Positions 1 to 7,150 of a stretch of DNA of 17,495 nt are shown in pieces. The notes beneath the pieces are model-generated. The model searched no databases, was not told the origin of the DNA, and was given only the letters and a program-made list of their open reading frames with translations. This DNA is from Gammaproteobacteria bacterium. Lineage in GTDB: Bacteria; Pseudomonadota; Gammaproteobacteria; Pseudomonadales; Azotimanducaceae_A. A program made the position numbers and the translations under genes. The DNA lies in assembly GCA_012960755.1 (NCBI GenBank), contig DUAT01000066.1, positions 1 through 17,495 of the forward strand. Direction: 5' to 3'. Position 1 is the first letter of the stretch. Each line of letters starts with the position of its first letter.

Positions 1-10
1 CTGTAGTCTA

Positions 11-862
11 TCACGATCTTAATCGAATCAACCCCTCCTGCATGCAACTTGCTACTAATTTTCCTTCCGCTGAGAAAATTGAGCCTCGAGTATAACCCCT
101 TGCTGCAGCAGCAGCAGGGCTATCCAGACGATACAGCAGCCAGTCATTGACGTTCACGGCCTCATGGAACCAGATGCTGTGGTCGAGACTGGCGACCTGC
201 ATATTACTGCGCTCGAACTTGCCCCGATGCGGCATGCGTGCTGTGCCAAGCAAGGCTTCATCAGATTCATAAGCCAGCAAAGCCAGGTGGATTCTGGGCT
301 CCAAGGGCGCAAGCCCATTAGCCTTTATCCAGATCTGCTGTTCAGGCTCCTGTGGAACCTGCTCCAGCAACTGTTTGTGATTTTCCCGGTAACTCAGGAA
401 AGGTCGCTGCCGGAGGCCGTCAACCAGTTGATTTTCACTGGGAGGAGACAGTTCGGGCATGGGCTCCTGGTGCGACAATCCTTCCTCAGTTATATGAAAG
501 GAGGCATCCATGGTAAAGATAGCAAGGCCATTTTGAACCACCACCACGCGCCGTGTAGTGAAGCTTTTGCCATCGCGAATACGTTCTACTTCAAATAGCG
601 CGGGTAGTCCTGGGTCACCTGCTCGTAAGAAATAGGCATGCAGTGAATGGGGTGATCGATCCATAGGCACGGTGTTCATAGCTGCAACCAGCGCCTGGGC
701 TATAACCTGGCCCCCGAACAAGCGTTTCTTGCGATCTGGAGGATGGTAGCCCCGGAACAGATTCTCCTCAATAGGCTCAAGATCCAACAGGCAGAGTAGC
801 CTTTCAAGTGGATTCTTGCTGGCATATAGATCCAAGGCCGGAGGCCAATAAGTTTTGTTCAT
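11..862 (-). CDS. tesB: Acyl-CoA thioesterase II (TesB family)
   Basis: Cytosolic enzyme that hydrolyses acyl-CoA to free acid and CoA. The 283-residue protein has the length and double-hotdog layout of TesB. The first hotdog carries LFGGQVIAQALVAA (about 48-61) and the second carries ASLDHSIWFHE (about 225-234). D227 is in the place of the TesB catalytic Asp, and Q275 in the closing MQEGLIR corresponds to the catalytic Gln. The ATG at 862 has only a weak ribosome binding site, but the amino end beginning MNKTYWPP leads directly into a normal TesB start. It lies 102 bases downstream of an SDR gene on the same strand and probably shares its transcript. That suggests a CoA-thioester pathway, but the acyl substrate cannot be inferred. 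Confidence 0.93.
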   Translation of the reverse strand: MNKTYWPPALDLYASKNPLERLLCLLDLEPIEENLFRGYHPPDRKKRLFGGQVIAQALVAAMNTVPMDRSPHSLHAYFLRAGDPGLPALFEVERIRDGKSFTTRRVVVVQNGLAIFTMDASFHITEEGLSHQEPMPELSPPSENQLVDGLRQRPFLSYRENHKQLLEQVPQEPEQQIWIKANGLAPLEPRIHLALLAYESDEALLGTARMPHRGKFERSNMQVASLDHSIWFHEAVNVNDWLLYRLDSPAAAAARGYTRGSIFSAEGKLVASCMQEGLIRLRS

Positions 863-964
863 CGGGATTACTTGACGCCCTTATAAATACCTGGCCACGT
901 TGGCATGAGTGCTGACGATATGCCAATCTCCTGCTGACTGCGTTAGCCTGGCCTGGAAACACTG

Positions 965-1732
965 CTACCGTGCTGAGGTTCCGCCATCCGCCATGTAAAC
1001 GCCGCCGGTGAGAAATTCGCTTTCATCGGAAGCCAGAAAGAGCATGATATTAGCGATATCAGAGGGCTCCGCGTATCGGCCCAATGGAATATTCGCGCTC
1101 ATCATATCATGAGCGGCCTCGGTATCGTCAGGGCTTATTCCTGCCTCAAGGCTCCGCATCATGCGAGTTTCAACCGGCGAAGGGTTCACTGTATTCACTC
1201 GAATCTTGTCTTCAGCACCCGCCAGCGCAGCTGAGCGCATCAGGCCAATGACTGCGTGCTTACTGGTGGAGTATGGCGCAAGCATGCTGGCACCTTTAAT
1301 GCCTGCCACGGAAGATGTGATCACGATGCTGCCGCCCCCTCGAGCCTGCATGATGGGGAATACTGCTCGGGTACCCAACCAGACACCTTTTACGTTTACA
1401 TTCAATACCTTATCAAACATTTCTTCCGAGCATTCGAGAAATGGAGCAACCTCGCCCTCAATACCAGCATTGGCCAGTAAGATATCCACGCCACCGAATT
1501 CATCGACTACCTGGGCTATAAACCGGTCTGTATCAGCTTTACTACTGACATCGGCCACGCAATACGAGCACACATTACTACCCAGCCTTTCTGCAGCAGC
1601 GGCCAGGGCAGTTTCATCAAGATCTACCAGGAAAACTTTTGCACCTTCTGTTATAAATCGCTCAGCGGCTGCCACGCCGATGCCACCGGACCCGCCGGTA
1701 ATGACCGCCACCTTGCCTTCCAATCTGTTCAT
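965..1732 (-). CDS. SDR family NAD(P)-dependent oxidoreductase (classical type)
   Basis: Classical short-chain dehydrogenase of 255 residues, the usual length. Visible motifs are the nucleotide-binding TGGSGGIG (12-19), NAG (88-90), the catalytic Ser pair near 140-141, and YSTSK giving Tyr154 and Lys158. Acidic residues at the end of the second strand (VDLDE, 36-40) favour NAD(H) over NADP(H); this is a rule-of-thumb inference. The ATG at 1732 is preceded by a good GGAG ribosome binding site (CTAGGAGACAACA). It is the first gene of a likely two-gene unit with the thioesterase. The fold is certain, but SDR substrates cannot be read from sequence; a hydroxyacyl-CoA or alcohol substrate would fit the neighbour. 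Confidence 0.93.
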   Translation of the reverse strand: MNRLEGKVAVITGGSGGIGVAAAERFITEGAKVFLVDLDETALAAAAERLGSNVCSYCVADVSSKADTDRFIAQVVDEFGGVDILLANAGIEGEVAPFLECSEEMFDKVLNVNVKGVWLGTRAVFPIMQARGGGSIVITSSVAGIKGASMLAPYSTSKHAVIGLMRSAALAGAEDKIRVNTVNPSPVETRMMRSLEAGISPDDTEAAHDMMSANIPLGRYAEPSDIANIMLFLASDESEFLTGGVYMADGGTSAR

Positions 1733-1872
1733 TGTTGTCTCCTAGTTTTGCCCCAGCCTAGCAAAGAAAGCCTGCAGCTTCAGCAATTATTCACTCAGGG
1801 TCAGATGTGATTACTTTCGGTACATCAAAGATGCGAACCGTTATAAATTAGAGTAAACTGCGTCCTCCGCGA

Positions 1873-1946
1873 GGCTGGGTGGCAGAGTGGTCATGCAGCG
1901 GTCTGCAACACCGTTTACGCCGGTTCGATTCCGACCCCAGCCTCCA
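1873..1946 (+). tRNA. tRNA-Cys (anticodon GCA)
   Basis: The cloverleaf folds by eye. The acceptor stem is GGCTGGG pairing with CCCAGCC, followed by discriminator T and an encoded CCA. The anticodon stem is GCGGT/ACCGT around loop CTGCAAC, giving anticodon GCA. The T arm carries GGTTCGATTCC. Layout and length (74 nt with CCA) match bacterial tRNA-Cys. A TATAAA at 1842-1847 could be the -10 element, but no convincing -35 is visible. No clear terminator hairpin follows. Confidence 0.97.
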
Positions 1947-2154
1947 CTTCACTTTTCTGCAGGCTCCGTTATATCGTTGCCAATCGCTATTTTATACCAG
2001 TATTTTCAATAAGTTATAATAGATTCATGCTGATCGGATTCACCGTGACACAGTGTGGATATTCATTGAGAATCAACCGATTTAGGGATAAAACTAGGGA
2101 TATTTCAGGAGAAATATTTTATAAATTATTGATTTATAAGTAATTAATTAGAAG
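1947..2154. other. AT-rich gene-free spacer
   Basis: About 200 bases between the tRNA and the first transposase relic. It is clearly richer in A and T than the surrounding genes, especially 2090-2160. I see no ORF, RNA gene, or duplicated tRNA end. It may be the outer flank of the degraded mobile element, but nothing shows this directly. Confidence 0.5.
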
Positions 2155-2360
2155 TTATAGGACCGACCCCAGGCCAAGATGTTTCAGAATAAAATGGTCC
2201 GACACATCGGCAATGACCACCTGGCCTTCAATGCAGACTATGATCTTTACCTTGCCGCCGCACTCCTCACACTTCTCTATGTTGATGGCGAAAGGCCGCC
2301 CCGCAAAGACACGCTTTGGTCGCTGGGCCTACGTCATCGAACAAGCCTTTTTACCAAGTT
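2155..2360 (-). pseudogene. IS91-family transposase C-terminal relic, copy 1
   Basis: Read on the minus strand, this stretch encodes about 65 residues resembling the carboxyl end of IS91-like (Y2) putative transposases. An SMT-stop-AQRPKRVF segment is followed by INIEKCEECGGKVKIIVCIE, then VVIADVSDHFILKHLG, ending at TAA (2155-2157). The usual Trp after SMT is a TAG stop, and a few extra residues (GRPF) precede the zinc-ribbon-like CEECGG. It is therefore a dead fragment without its catalytic part. It abuts the truncated dioxygenase. The 78 bases at 2169-2246 recur at 4187-4264. Family assignment is from memory of the conserved carboxyl-terminal motif. Confidence 0.65.
2169..2246. repeat. 78-bp direct repeat, copy A
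   Basis: Matches 4187-4264 in the same orientation with 4 mismatches in 78 positions, aligned by eye. It encodes the last part of the IS91-like transposase relic on the minus strand. Together with copy B it brackets about 1.9 kb containing the dioxygenase fragment, the PLP enzyme and the OCD pseudogene. Confidence 0.93.
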
Positions 2361-2647
2361 AACCAACCTGCGCATGATCGTCTCAATTTTTGCGTGAGCT
2401 GAGCGATATGTGTTCCTAAGGTGGCCAGTGGAAAGTTCTCTGCGGTGATTTCTCCAACATTCAAGCCGGGGCTTTGAAGAAAATGACCCGCGGCGGCTTC
2501 AAGATCGCTAATACCTTGCTCGCCCAATTGGTACAGCCAGAGGTCTTCAGCCAGCGCCATTTCTTTGCCGAGCCATGCTGAAGGCCCAGTAAACATACCC
2601 GGAAGCCTATCCACGCTGCGAGTGATTGGCTTTGACAGTTTTGGCAC
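2351..2647 (-). pseudogene. TauD/TfdA-family dioxygenase, 5' fragment (truncated)
   Basis: An open frame of about 98 residues resembles the amino end of TauD/TfdA-type Fe(II)/2-oxoglutarate oxygenases. It has FTGPSAWLGKEM, then DLWLYQLGEQGISDLEAAA, then a VGEITAENFPLATLG segment and IAQLTQKL. Family members are usually 300-380 residues. The HxD...H iron-binding facial triad would lie in the missing part, so no activity is expected. The likely start is GTG at 2647 with AAGGA seven bases upstream; ATG at 2596 is a later alternative. The frame runs out where the IS91 relic begins near 2350-2370, so the 3' part was probably lost during insertion or deletion. It starts 38 bases after the PLP-enzyme gene and was probably the last gene of that operon. 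Confidence 0.68.
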
Positions 2648-2685
2648 CGTTTGGTCCTTGCTTTCTTCTTTACGTTTTAAATTTT

Positions 2686-3648
2686 TCAACCAATGATGGG
2701 TGCAATTTGGTCGCGATCGAAGTTCGCTCCGCACAAAACAATTGCACTGACCTTCCCTTTATGATGCTCTTCGTCCGCTTGCCAGGCTGCAAGGGCCAAA
2801 CCAGCAGACCCCTCAACCAACATCTTTTCAGTCCATGCTATATGACGCAAACCCTCCGCAATCTGATCTTCGGAGCAATCGATAAGCTCATCTATAACTT
2901 CGGTCCCAAGAGGCAAGGTCATAGAGTCGCTATCCACGCCTCCCGCGCAGCCGTCTGCCAACGTATCCAAATGTGTGACCTCAACCATGTGACCTGCACG
3001 TATACTTGCCGCTAGTGCCATGGAGTTTTTTGCACTGACGCCAACGACACGGGTTTGTGGTGAAAATGCTTTTAGAACTGAACCAATGCCAGAAATCAGC
3101 CCCCCACCGCCGATTGAAACGTAGACGGAGTCAATGTGAGGAAGCTGCTCGAGCAATTCAAGTGCGAGGGTCCCTTGCCCCGCGATGATCTGCTGATCGT
3201 TGTAAGGAGAGACATAGATTTTTCCCTGCTCTTTGGCCAAAGCCTGTGCGTGTTGTTCGGCCAGTCCTGAATCGTTTGAATGCAGGATTGTTTCCACACC
3301 GAGTGCTCTGATTTTAGAAAGCTTTTCGCGCGCTACTGTTTCAGGCAAAACGACTGTCAGATCGTGGCCTGTCATTCTTGCTGCAGTGGCGAGGCCCAAT
3401 CCATGATTGCCAGATGAGGCCGTAATAGCAGGAGCATCTGTGGACAGAGAGGTAAGTTTTGCCAAAGCACCCCGAAATTTGAATGATCCTGTTTGTTGAA
3501 AATTTTCAGCTTTAAAGAAAAGACCCGTGTCGTCCTCAAAGGAGTGCCGTGAGGCGATGCACGGCGTCGGCGTCAACCAGCGTTTGATCCGCTTATGTGC
3601 TGCGATGGAAAGTGCGGCTTGCGCGAGTACTGCGGAGGATGCGGTCAT
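2686..3648 (-). CDS. Threonine-dehydratase-like PLP enzyme (fold type II; EutB/serine-threonine dehydratase type)
   Basis: Cytosolic PLP-dependent ammonia-lyase of 320 residues, full length for the short (catalytic domain only) threonine/serine dehydratase group. It lacks the regulatory ACT-like domain of biosynthetic IlvA. Visible motifs are GSFKFRGA with Schiff-base Lys57, SSGNHG (78-83) binding the substrate carboxylate, and the glycine loop GGGGLISG (180-187) holding the PLP phosphate. Its ATG overlaps the TGA of the upstream OCD-like gene as ATGA, so the two were translationally coupled. Pairing with an OCD-family gene resembles ectoine-utilisation EutB/EutC, but gene order here is reversed and the rest of that pathway is not in the window. 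Substrate could be threonine, serine, hydroxyaspartate or a related hydroxy-amino acid. The frame is intact although both operon neighbours are broken. Confidence 0.88.
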   Translation of the reverse strand: MTASSAVLAQAALSIAAHKRIKRWLTPTPCIASRHSFEDDTGLFFKAENFQQTGSFKFRGALAKLTSLSTDAPAITASSGNHGLGLATAARMTGHDLTVVLPETVAREKLSKIRALGVETILHSNDSGLAEQHAQALAKEQGKIYVSPYNDQQIIAGQGTLALELLEQLPHIDSVYVSIGGGGLISGIGSVLKAFSPQTRVVGVSAKNSMALAASIRAGHMVEVTHLDTLADGCAGGVDSDSMTLPLGTEVIDELIDCSEDQIAEGLRHIAWTEKMLVEGSAGLALAAWQADEEHHKGKVSAIVLCGANFDRDQIAPIIG

Positions 3649-4107
3649 ACTGTGTTCCTTGAATATTGCTTAGACAGTGTCTTTCGACGCGGTGGTTCAA
3701 TGATGGCTTGTGTGATTACGATATCTTGTGCGGCTATACCTGTCAGGTCAACCACAGTGCCTTCATCATCACATGTGCGTCCAACATGCGCTCCAGATAA
3801 AACCTGTGCAAGCTCTGTAACATCCAATGATGGGCGGTTGCGCTGGCGGTTTGAAATCCGCCGTGCATCAAGCATTGCCGGGACATGTCACAAACACGCA
3901 ATGACGCCGATGTGACAATGGCCGGTCGGGTGATAGGAAGAATAAACCCCATTTCCGCCTTGTCAGCCAAGTACTCAGCAGCCTGAATTATGGCTTTGTG
4001 CACAGTTCTCGCTGAAAATTTCCGTCCTGCACTGTAGGATCTTAATCCTACGGCCTTCTTTCTTGGAGTTTCCGGGGTCACTATACATGACAGTCCCCAC
4101 CAGCGCG
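3645..4107 (-). pseudogene. Ornithine cyclodeaminase/mu-crystallin family pseudogene (C-terminal half)
   Basis: Two overlapping minus-strand frames together resemble the carboxyl half of OCD-family NAD(P)-dependent enzymes (ornithine cyclodeaminase, alanine dehydrogenase, EutC). The upstream frame carries ADKAEMG, then PAIVTSASLRVCDMSRQCL and GGFQTASATA. The downstream frame continues with SLDVTELAQVL, GAHVGRTCDDEG and the family signature VVDLTGIAAQDIVITQAI. The switch between frames is near 3832-3840, so at least one indel is needed. Farther upstream, toward 4107, similarity fades into IVTPETP-like sequence and cannot be bounded. The amino-terminal half is absent before the second IS91 relic. 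Its TGA overlaps the ATG of the PLP-enzyme gene. The upstream extent is uncertain by several tens of bases. Confidence 0.62.
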
Positions 4108-4175
4108 TGCTGATGTCAGAAAAGTTGAGTCGGATGATCGAAAAGACCCGTTGGTGGTGAACGGTTTCTCGCTTG

Positions 4176-4270
4176 CTATGCCTGATCCAGGCCAAGATGT
4201 TTCAAAATCAAATGGTCCGACACATCGGCAATGACCACCTGGTCTTCAATGCAGGCTATGATCTACCGGG
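4176..4270 (-). pseudogene. IS91-family transposase C-terminal relic, copy 2
   Basis: The minus-strand frame reads IIACIEDQ, then VVIADVSDHLILKHLGLDQA, ending at TAG (4176-4178). This is the same transposase end as copy 1. It looks nearer the ancestral sequence (IACIEDQ rather than IVCIEGQ) but is shorter: homology stops at about 4265 and an in-frame stop lies immediately upstream. It sits between the DapA-like gene and the OCD pseudogene. Confidence 0.6.
4187..4264. repeat. 78-bp direct repeat, copy B
   Basis: Partner of 2169-2246, same orientation, 74 of 78 bases identical by eye. Sequence diverges sharply on both sides: beyond 4264 there is no zinc-ribbon coding sequence as in copy A. Confidence 0.93.
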
Positions 4271-4344
4271 CGGCGTTTCGTCTTGCCCGTCTTGCTGCCG
4301 CGTGTATAGACCTATAGACTTTAGAGTGTTCTAGAAGCCCAGAT

Positions 4345-5217
4345 TCAAGAATCAAGAAATGCGAGAGATACTTTGAGTTCCTCTTCCGCCTCTGCACTTA
4401 GCGGACGTAATGGCCGTCGTACGCCGCCGCCTTCAAACCCTCGTATCCGACATGCAGATTTGACTGCCGGGTTGTAATCACCATGCCAGATAAAAAGCAA
4501 TGACGGTATCATGCGCGCCCAGAGTTCCAGCGCAGCCGTATGATCCCCCGCAACCACCAATTGATAGAGTCGAACCGCTTCGCGAGGCATATAGTTAGCA
4601 CCGCCCCAAATTGCACCAGCTGCCCCAGCCATGAGGGCAAACACCGTAGTGGTATCGCATCCATTGAGGACCTGGCCACCGGTCTGGAGGAATGCCTGGT
4701 GGACCGACAAGTCACCCGCACTGTCTTTGATGTAATTGAAGTGTTCCAGTGTGTTCAGTCGTTTATACAGCGACACCGAAACAGACAGTCCCGTTGTCTG
4801 GGGAATATTGTATCCAACAATATCAATTCCAATTTGACGATCGATATCGGCATAGAATTCAAAAAGTCCTTCATCGTCGGCTGGGCCTTCAAGGTAAGGT
4901 GGCAAGATCATCAGTGCATCAGCACCAGCGCCCTCTGAATGTTTCGATCTCCGAATAACTTCATTAACATTCAAAGCGGAAGTTTGGCAGATGCTGTGAC
5001 ACCGTCCGTCAATACGGCGAATGCCGGTTTCATAAAGCTTATTGCATTCGTCTTCTGTCAGATAGGGGTGCTGACCCGTCCCTGAACCAAGAACCAGACC
5101 ATGAACGCCTGCATCGATATAAATATCGATTAATTCTTCCCATCGCCCGTAATCAATAGCGCCCGTATCATCAAAGGGCGTCTGCATTGCCAGATTAATA
5201 CCTTTTAGCTCAGCCAT
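4345..5217 (-). CDS. Dihydrodipicolinate synthase/N-acetylneuraminate lyase family protein (DapA-like aldolase)
   Basis: A 290-residue (beta/alpha)8 class I aldolase of normal family length, expected in the cytosol. The Schiff-base lysine is K164 in YIKDSAGD and the catalytic tyrosine is Y136 in VGYNIPQ. The usual GTTGE/GSTGE carboxylate-binding loop reads GSGTGQ (44-49), so the conserved Glu is Gln and the loop appears one residue longer. Together with its place in a catabolic operon, this argues against lysine-biosynthetic DapA and for a lyase or dehydratase acting on a 2-oxo acid. It is the last gene of the GntR-SDR-M81 run, 114 bases after the M81 gene. The specific reaction is unknown. 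Confidence 0.9.
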   Translation of the reverse strand: MAELKGINLAMQTPFDDTGAIDYGRWEELIDIYIDAGVHGLVLGSGTGQHPYLTEDECNKLYETGIRRIDGRCHSICQTSALNVNEVIRRSKHSEGAGADALMILPPYLEGPADDEGLFEFYADIDRQIGIDIVGYNIPQTTGLSVSVSLYKRLNTLEHFNYIKDSAGDLSVHQAFLQTGGQVLNGCDTTTVFALMAGAAGAIWGGANYMPREAVRLYQLVVAGDHTAALELWARMIPSLLFIWHGDYNPAVKSACRIRGFEGGGVRRPLRPLSAEAEEELKVSLAFLDS

Positions 5218-5331
5218 AGTGTTTCTCTCTCTTAACCCTGTTCCATTATAGACCCATTAGTGTCTCTCGCACCCCACCCGCCTTGCTTTTGATCCGCTCA
5301 TTGGTGGTCACAATAACCCTCACGAGGTTCT

Positions 5332-6846
5332 TCATGTTTCAGTTCTTCCATGGGGACGTCCACCTGGCCCAAGGCGCACACCGGGACGCAGATTGTGGTA
5401 GGTGATATTGTCAAGGCGACATGGGTGCGCTCCGGGCGCTTCGGCCACTAGGACCCTGCCCGCGATGGGTTCAAAATCGGCGCGGAAATGGACGCTGCTT
5501 TTGACGACAACAATGCGCTGCTCCGCTGGATCAATGCCTATATGCCTAAAGATCGCCTGATCTAGACACTGACACCGCACAGAGCCGATGACAATGCGAA
5601 CATCGGCAGGTGTATCCAGTACGCGCAGCACCGCCATGGGACCCAAGTTAGCGCTGAAACCGTTGAACATGGCACCGGTAAAAGGAAATTCACCATTACT
5701 GAGAGCCTCGACGCAGAAGCGGCCATCAAAGGAATACTGATTATCCTGACCGGACTTACCACCTAAGGAAGCCGTGAACTCTGCTCCCATACCTAATTCA
5801 TGGGATTTGGCCGCTACTTCGGCATCATCTAGCAGTGCCAAAACGGCACCCTGAGCGTTGCCCCGTACCAGCGCATTCAAGAGTCCCGTGGTGTCCGAGG
5901 ACGCACCTGCACCCGAATTGTCCTGGGCATCAGCGATAACTACGGGCTTGGGGCCCGTATAGGCCATTGCCTCTGCAACCGCGGACTCTGGTGATTGAAG
6001 CCCATCATTAAAGATGTCTTCTGCGTCCACAAAAGACTGAAGTAACGCGTCAGCCACTTTATCAACTTCTTCCTGCGACCCCGCATAGGCAACCACGGAG
6101 GGCCCAGAATGAAAGATATCGGCCGGGGGAAAGCCCATCGCGATATCAGCTGAAAACAAAGTCTCACTAACCAGTTGATGCAAGCCCGCGTAGAGCGATT
6201 GGCAGGGCTCTGATCCCGTGTACTGGGCGGTTAATGGAACCAGAAACGGTACCTGCCGAAAGGCCTTGAACAATGGTCCCACTGTAATCAATCGCTCTAG
6301 GGACGTGAAAGCATTTGCACCGGTTTCCACCAAATCGATATGCGGATAGGTGCGAAAAATGTTGATTGAGGACGCATGTTCCATAATCTCAGGAGTCACG
6401 TTCGCGTGTAAATCAAAACTCACAGCTATAGGTAGATCGGGACCCATCAGTTCACGTATGCGACGAAGAAGTTCGCCTTCACCATCTTCGTGCTTCTCTG
6501 TAACCATAGCCCCGTGCAGTTCCAAATAGATGCCATCCAGATCACCGGTGCACTCTATATCGTTCACAATCATGCCGGCGATCCGCTCAAATGCATCGGT
6601 CGTAACATAGGACGACGGTTCTGCCGCACACCAGAGCACTGGAATAATCTCATAACCACCCGCTGCCATCGCTGCATCCACAAAACCAGTGAGAGAAGCA
6701 TGGACTCCCGACAAAGCGCGTATTACCTCGTCGCCACGAATCATTCCGGGCCAAGCATCCGCCTTTTCAAATTCCTCGTAGGTGGCGAGAGTCGATGCGA
6801 ATGTATTTGTTTCGTGTTGAAATCCGGCAACGGCAATACGATTCAT
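5332..6846 (-). CDS. M81 (MlrC) family metallohydrolase
   Basis: A 504-residue member of the MlrC/DUF1485 family, full length. MlrC of microcystin degraders is a zinc-dependent enzyme acting on linear peptide products, and other members occur in catabolic operons with unknown amide or peptide substrates. Visible signatures are the amino-terminal GFQHETNTFA (8-17), LELHGAM (about 108-114), FDLHANVTPEIM with D145 and H147, and TYPHIDLVETG with H169. D145, H147 and H169 are the likely metal ligands by family comparison. The carboxyl end (ITYHNLRPGVRLGPGGRP) also fits the family. The ATG at 6846 overlaps the TGA of the upstream short ORF, with GGAG about 12 bases upstream. No signal peptide is visible, so it should act in the cytosol on an imported compound. 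Confidence 0.9.
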   Translation of the reverse strand: MNRIAVAGFQHETNTFASTLATYEEFEKADAWPGMIRGDEVIRALSGVHASLTGFVDAAMAAGGYEIIPVLWCAAEPSSYVTTDAFERIAGMIVNDIECTGDLDGIYLELHGAMVTEKHEDGEGELLRRIRELMGPDLPIAVSFDLHANVTPEIMEHASSINIFRTYPHIDLVETGANAFTSLERLITVGPLFKAFRQVPFLVPLTAQYTGSEPCQSLYAGLHQLVSETLFSADIAMGFPPADIFHSGPSVVAYAGSQEEVDKVADALLQSFVDAEDIFNDGLQSPESAVAEAMAYTGPKPVVIADAQDNSGAGASSDTTGLLNALVRGNAQGAVLALLDDAEVAAKSHELGMGAEFTASLGGKSGQDNQYSFDGRFCVEALSNGEFPFTGAMFNGFSANLGPMAVLRVLDTPADVRIVIGSVRCQCLDQAIFRHIGIDPAEQRIVVVKSSVHFRADFEPIAGRVLVAEAPGAHPCRLDNITYHNLRPGVRLGPGGRPHGRTET

Positions 6847-7091
6847 AGACCGACTTCTCCGAATCTATTTAACTGATTGTTTGTTATGGCCGCATGCTCG
6901 CTCGCTGATCCCTCCCTCTCGCGCAAAAGCGGGACGACAACCATGTCTTCGGAATAGCGAAAAAACCCATCTTCGATGGCCTGAATCATTTGTGGAACAT
7001 TGATCTGACTTTTGATTTCGTCAAGTCTGAGTCCTTTAGGTATTGATACACCCCTCTTATTTTTCTTATTCAATTCGGTAACAGTCGACAT
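6843..7091 (-). CDS. Short ORF resembling an ornithine cyclodeaminase N terminus (probable remnant)
   Basis: 82 residues. The middle part, LRLDEIKSQINVPQMIQAIEDG then FFRYSEDMVVVP (split here for length), looks like the first helix-strand unit of OCD-family enzymes, where an LT.EEV...L.M..A...VEEAF..YA pattern leads to a Pro-rich strand. After VVVPLL the family similarity stops and a hydrophilic tail follows (REREGSASEH...). Full OCD proteins are about 310-350 residues, so this is most likely a gene that lost its body. A genuine small protein cannot be excluded, because the frame is clean and its stop overlaps the M81 start codon (ATGA), implying translational coupling. AAAGG directly abuts the ATG, which is too close for a normal ribosome binding site. 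It lies 59 bases downstream of the SDR gene. Confidence 0.55.
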   Translation of the reverse strand: MSTVTELNKKNKRGVSIPKGLRLDEIKSQINVPQMIQAIEDGFFRYSEDMVVVPLLREREGSASEHAAITNNQLNRFGEVGL

Positions 7092-7150
7092 CCTTTGATG
7101 TAACCCTGATACGTCTGAGAAACACCTAAATGTTCTTTCCTACGAAGGTC

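Noticed and set aside
1873..2154. tRNA-Cys as the attachment site of a genomic island
   Set aside because: No integrase gene and no second copy of the tRNA 3' end were found in the window; position next to IS relics alone is not enough.
2179..2397. 72-codon plus-strand ORF after the tRNA
   Set aside because: The opposite strand of the same bases encodes the IS91 transposase end, which explains the sequence better.
2626..3015. Open frame of 129 codons on the plus strand
   Set aside because: It lies opposite the well-supported PLP enzyme and dioxygenase fragment; its product shows no family motifs and has the composition of an antisense shadow.
4035..4050. TAGGAT-CTTA-ATCCTA hairpin as a regulatory element
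   Set aside because: A 6-bp AT-rich stem inside a degraded coding region, with no gene start or T-run next to it; chance is sufficient.
3743..4195. A 150-codon minus-strand ORF taken as a single novel gene
   Set aside because: Only its middle part has recognisable (OCD-like) sequence and it continues in another frame. Its first codons overlap the IS91 relic, so it is not one real gene.
4305..4319. Short tandem TATAGAC-C-TATAGAC as an attachment or repeat site
   Set aside because: Only two 7-base units, not repeated elsewhere as far as I can see, and not associated with the tRNA end.
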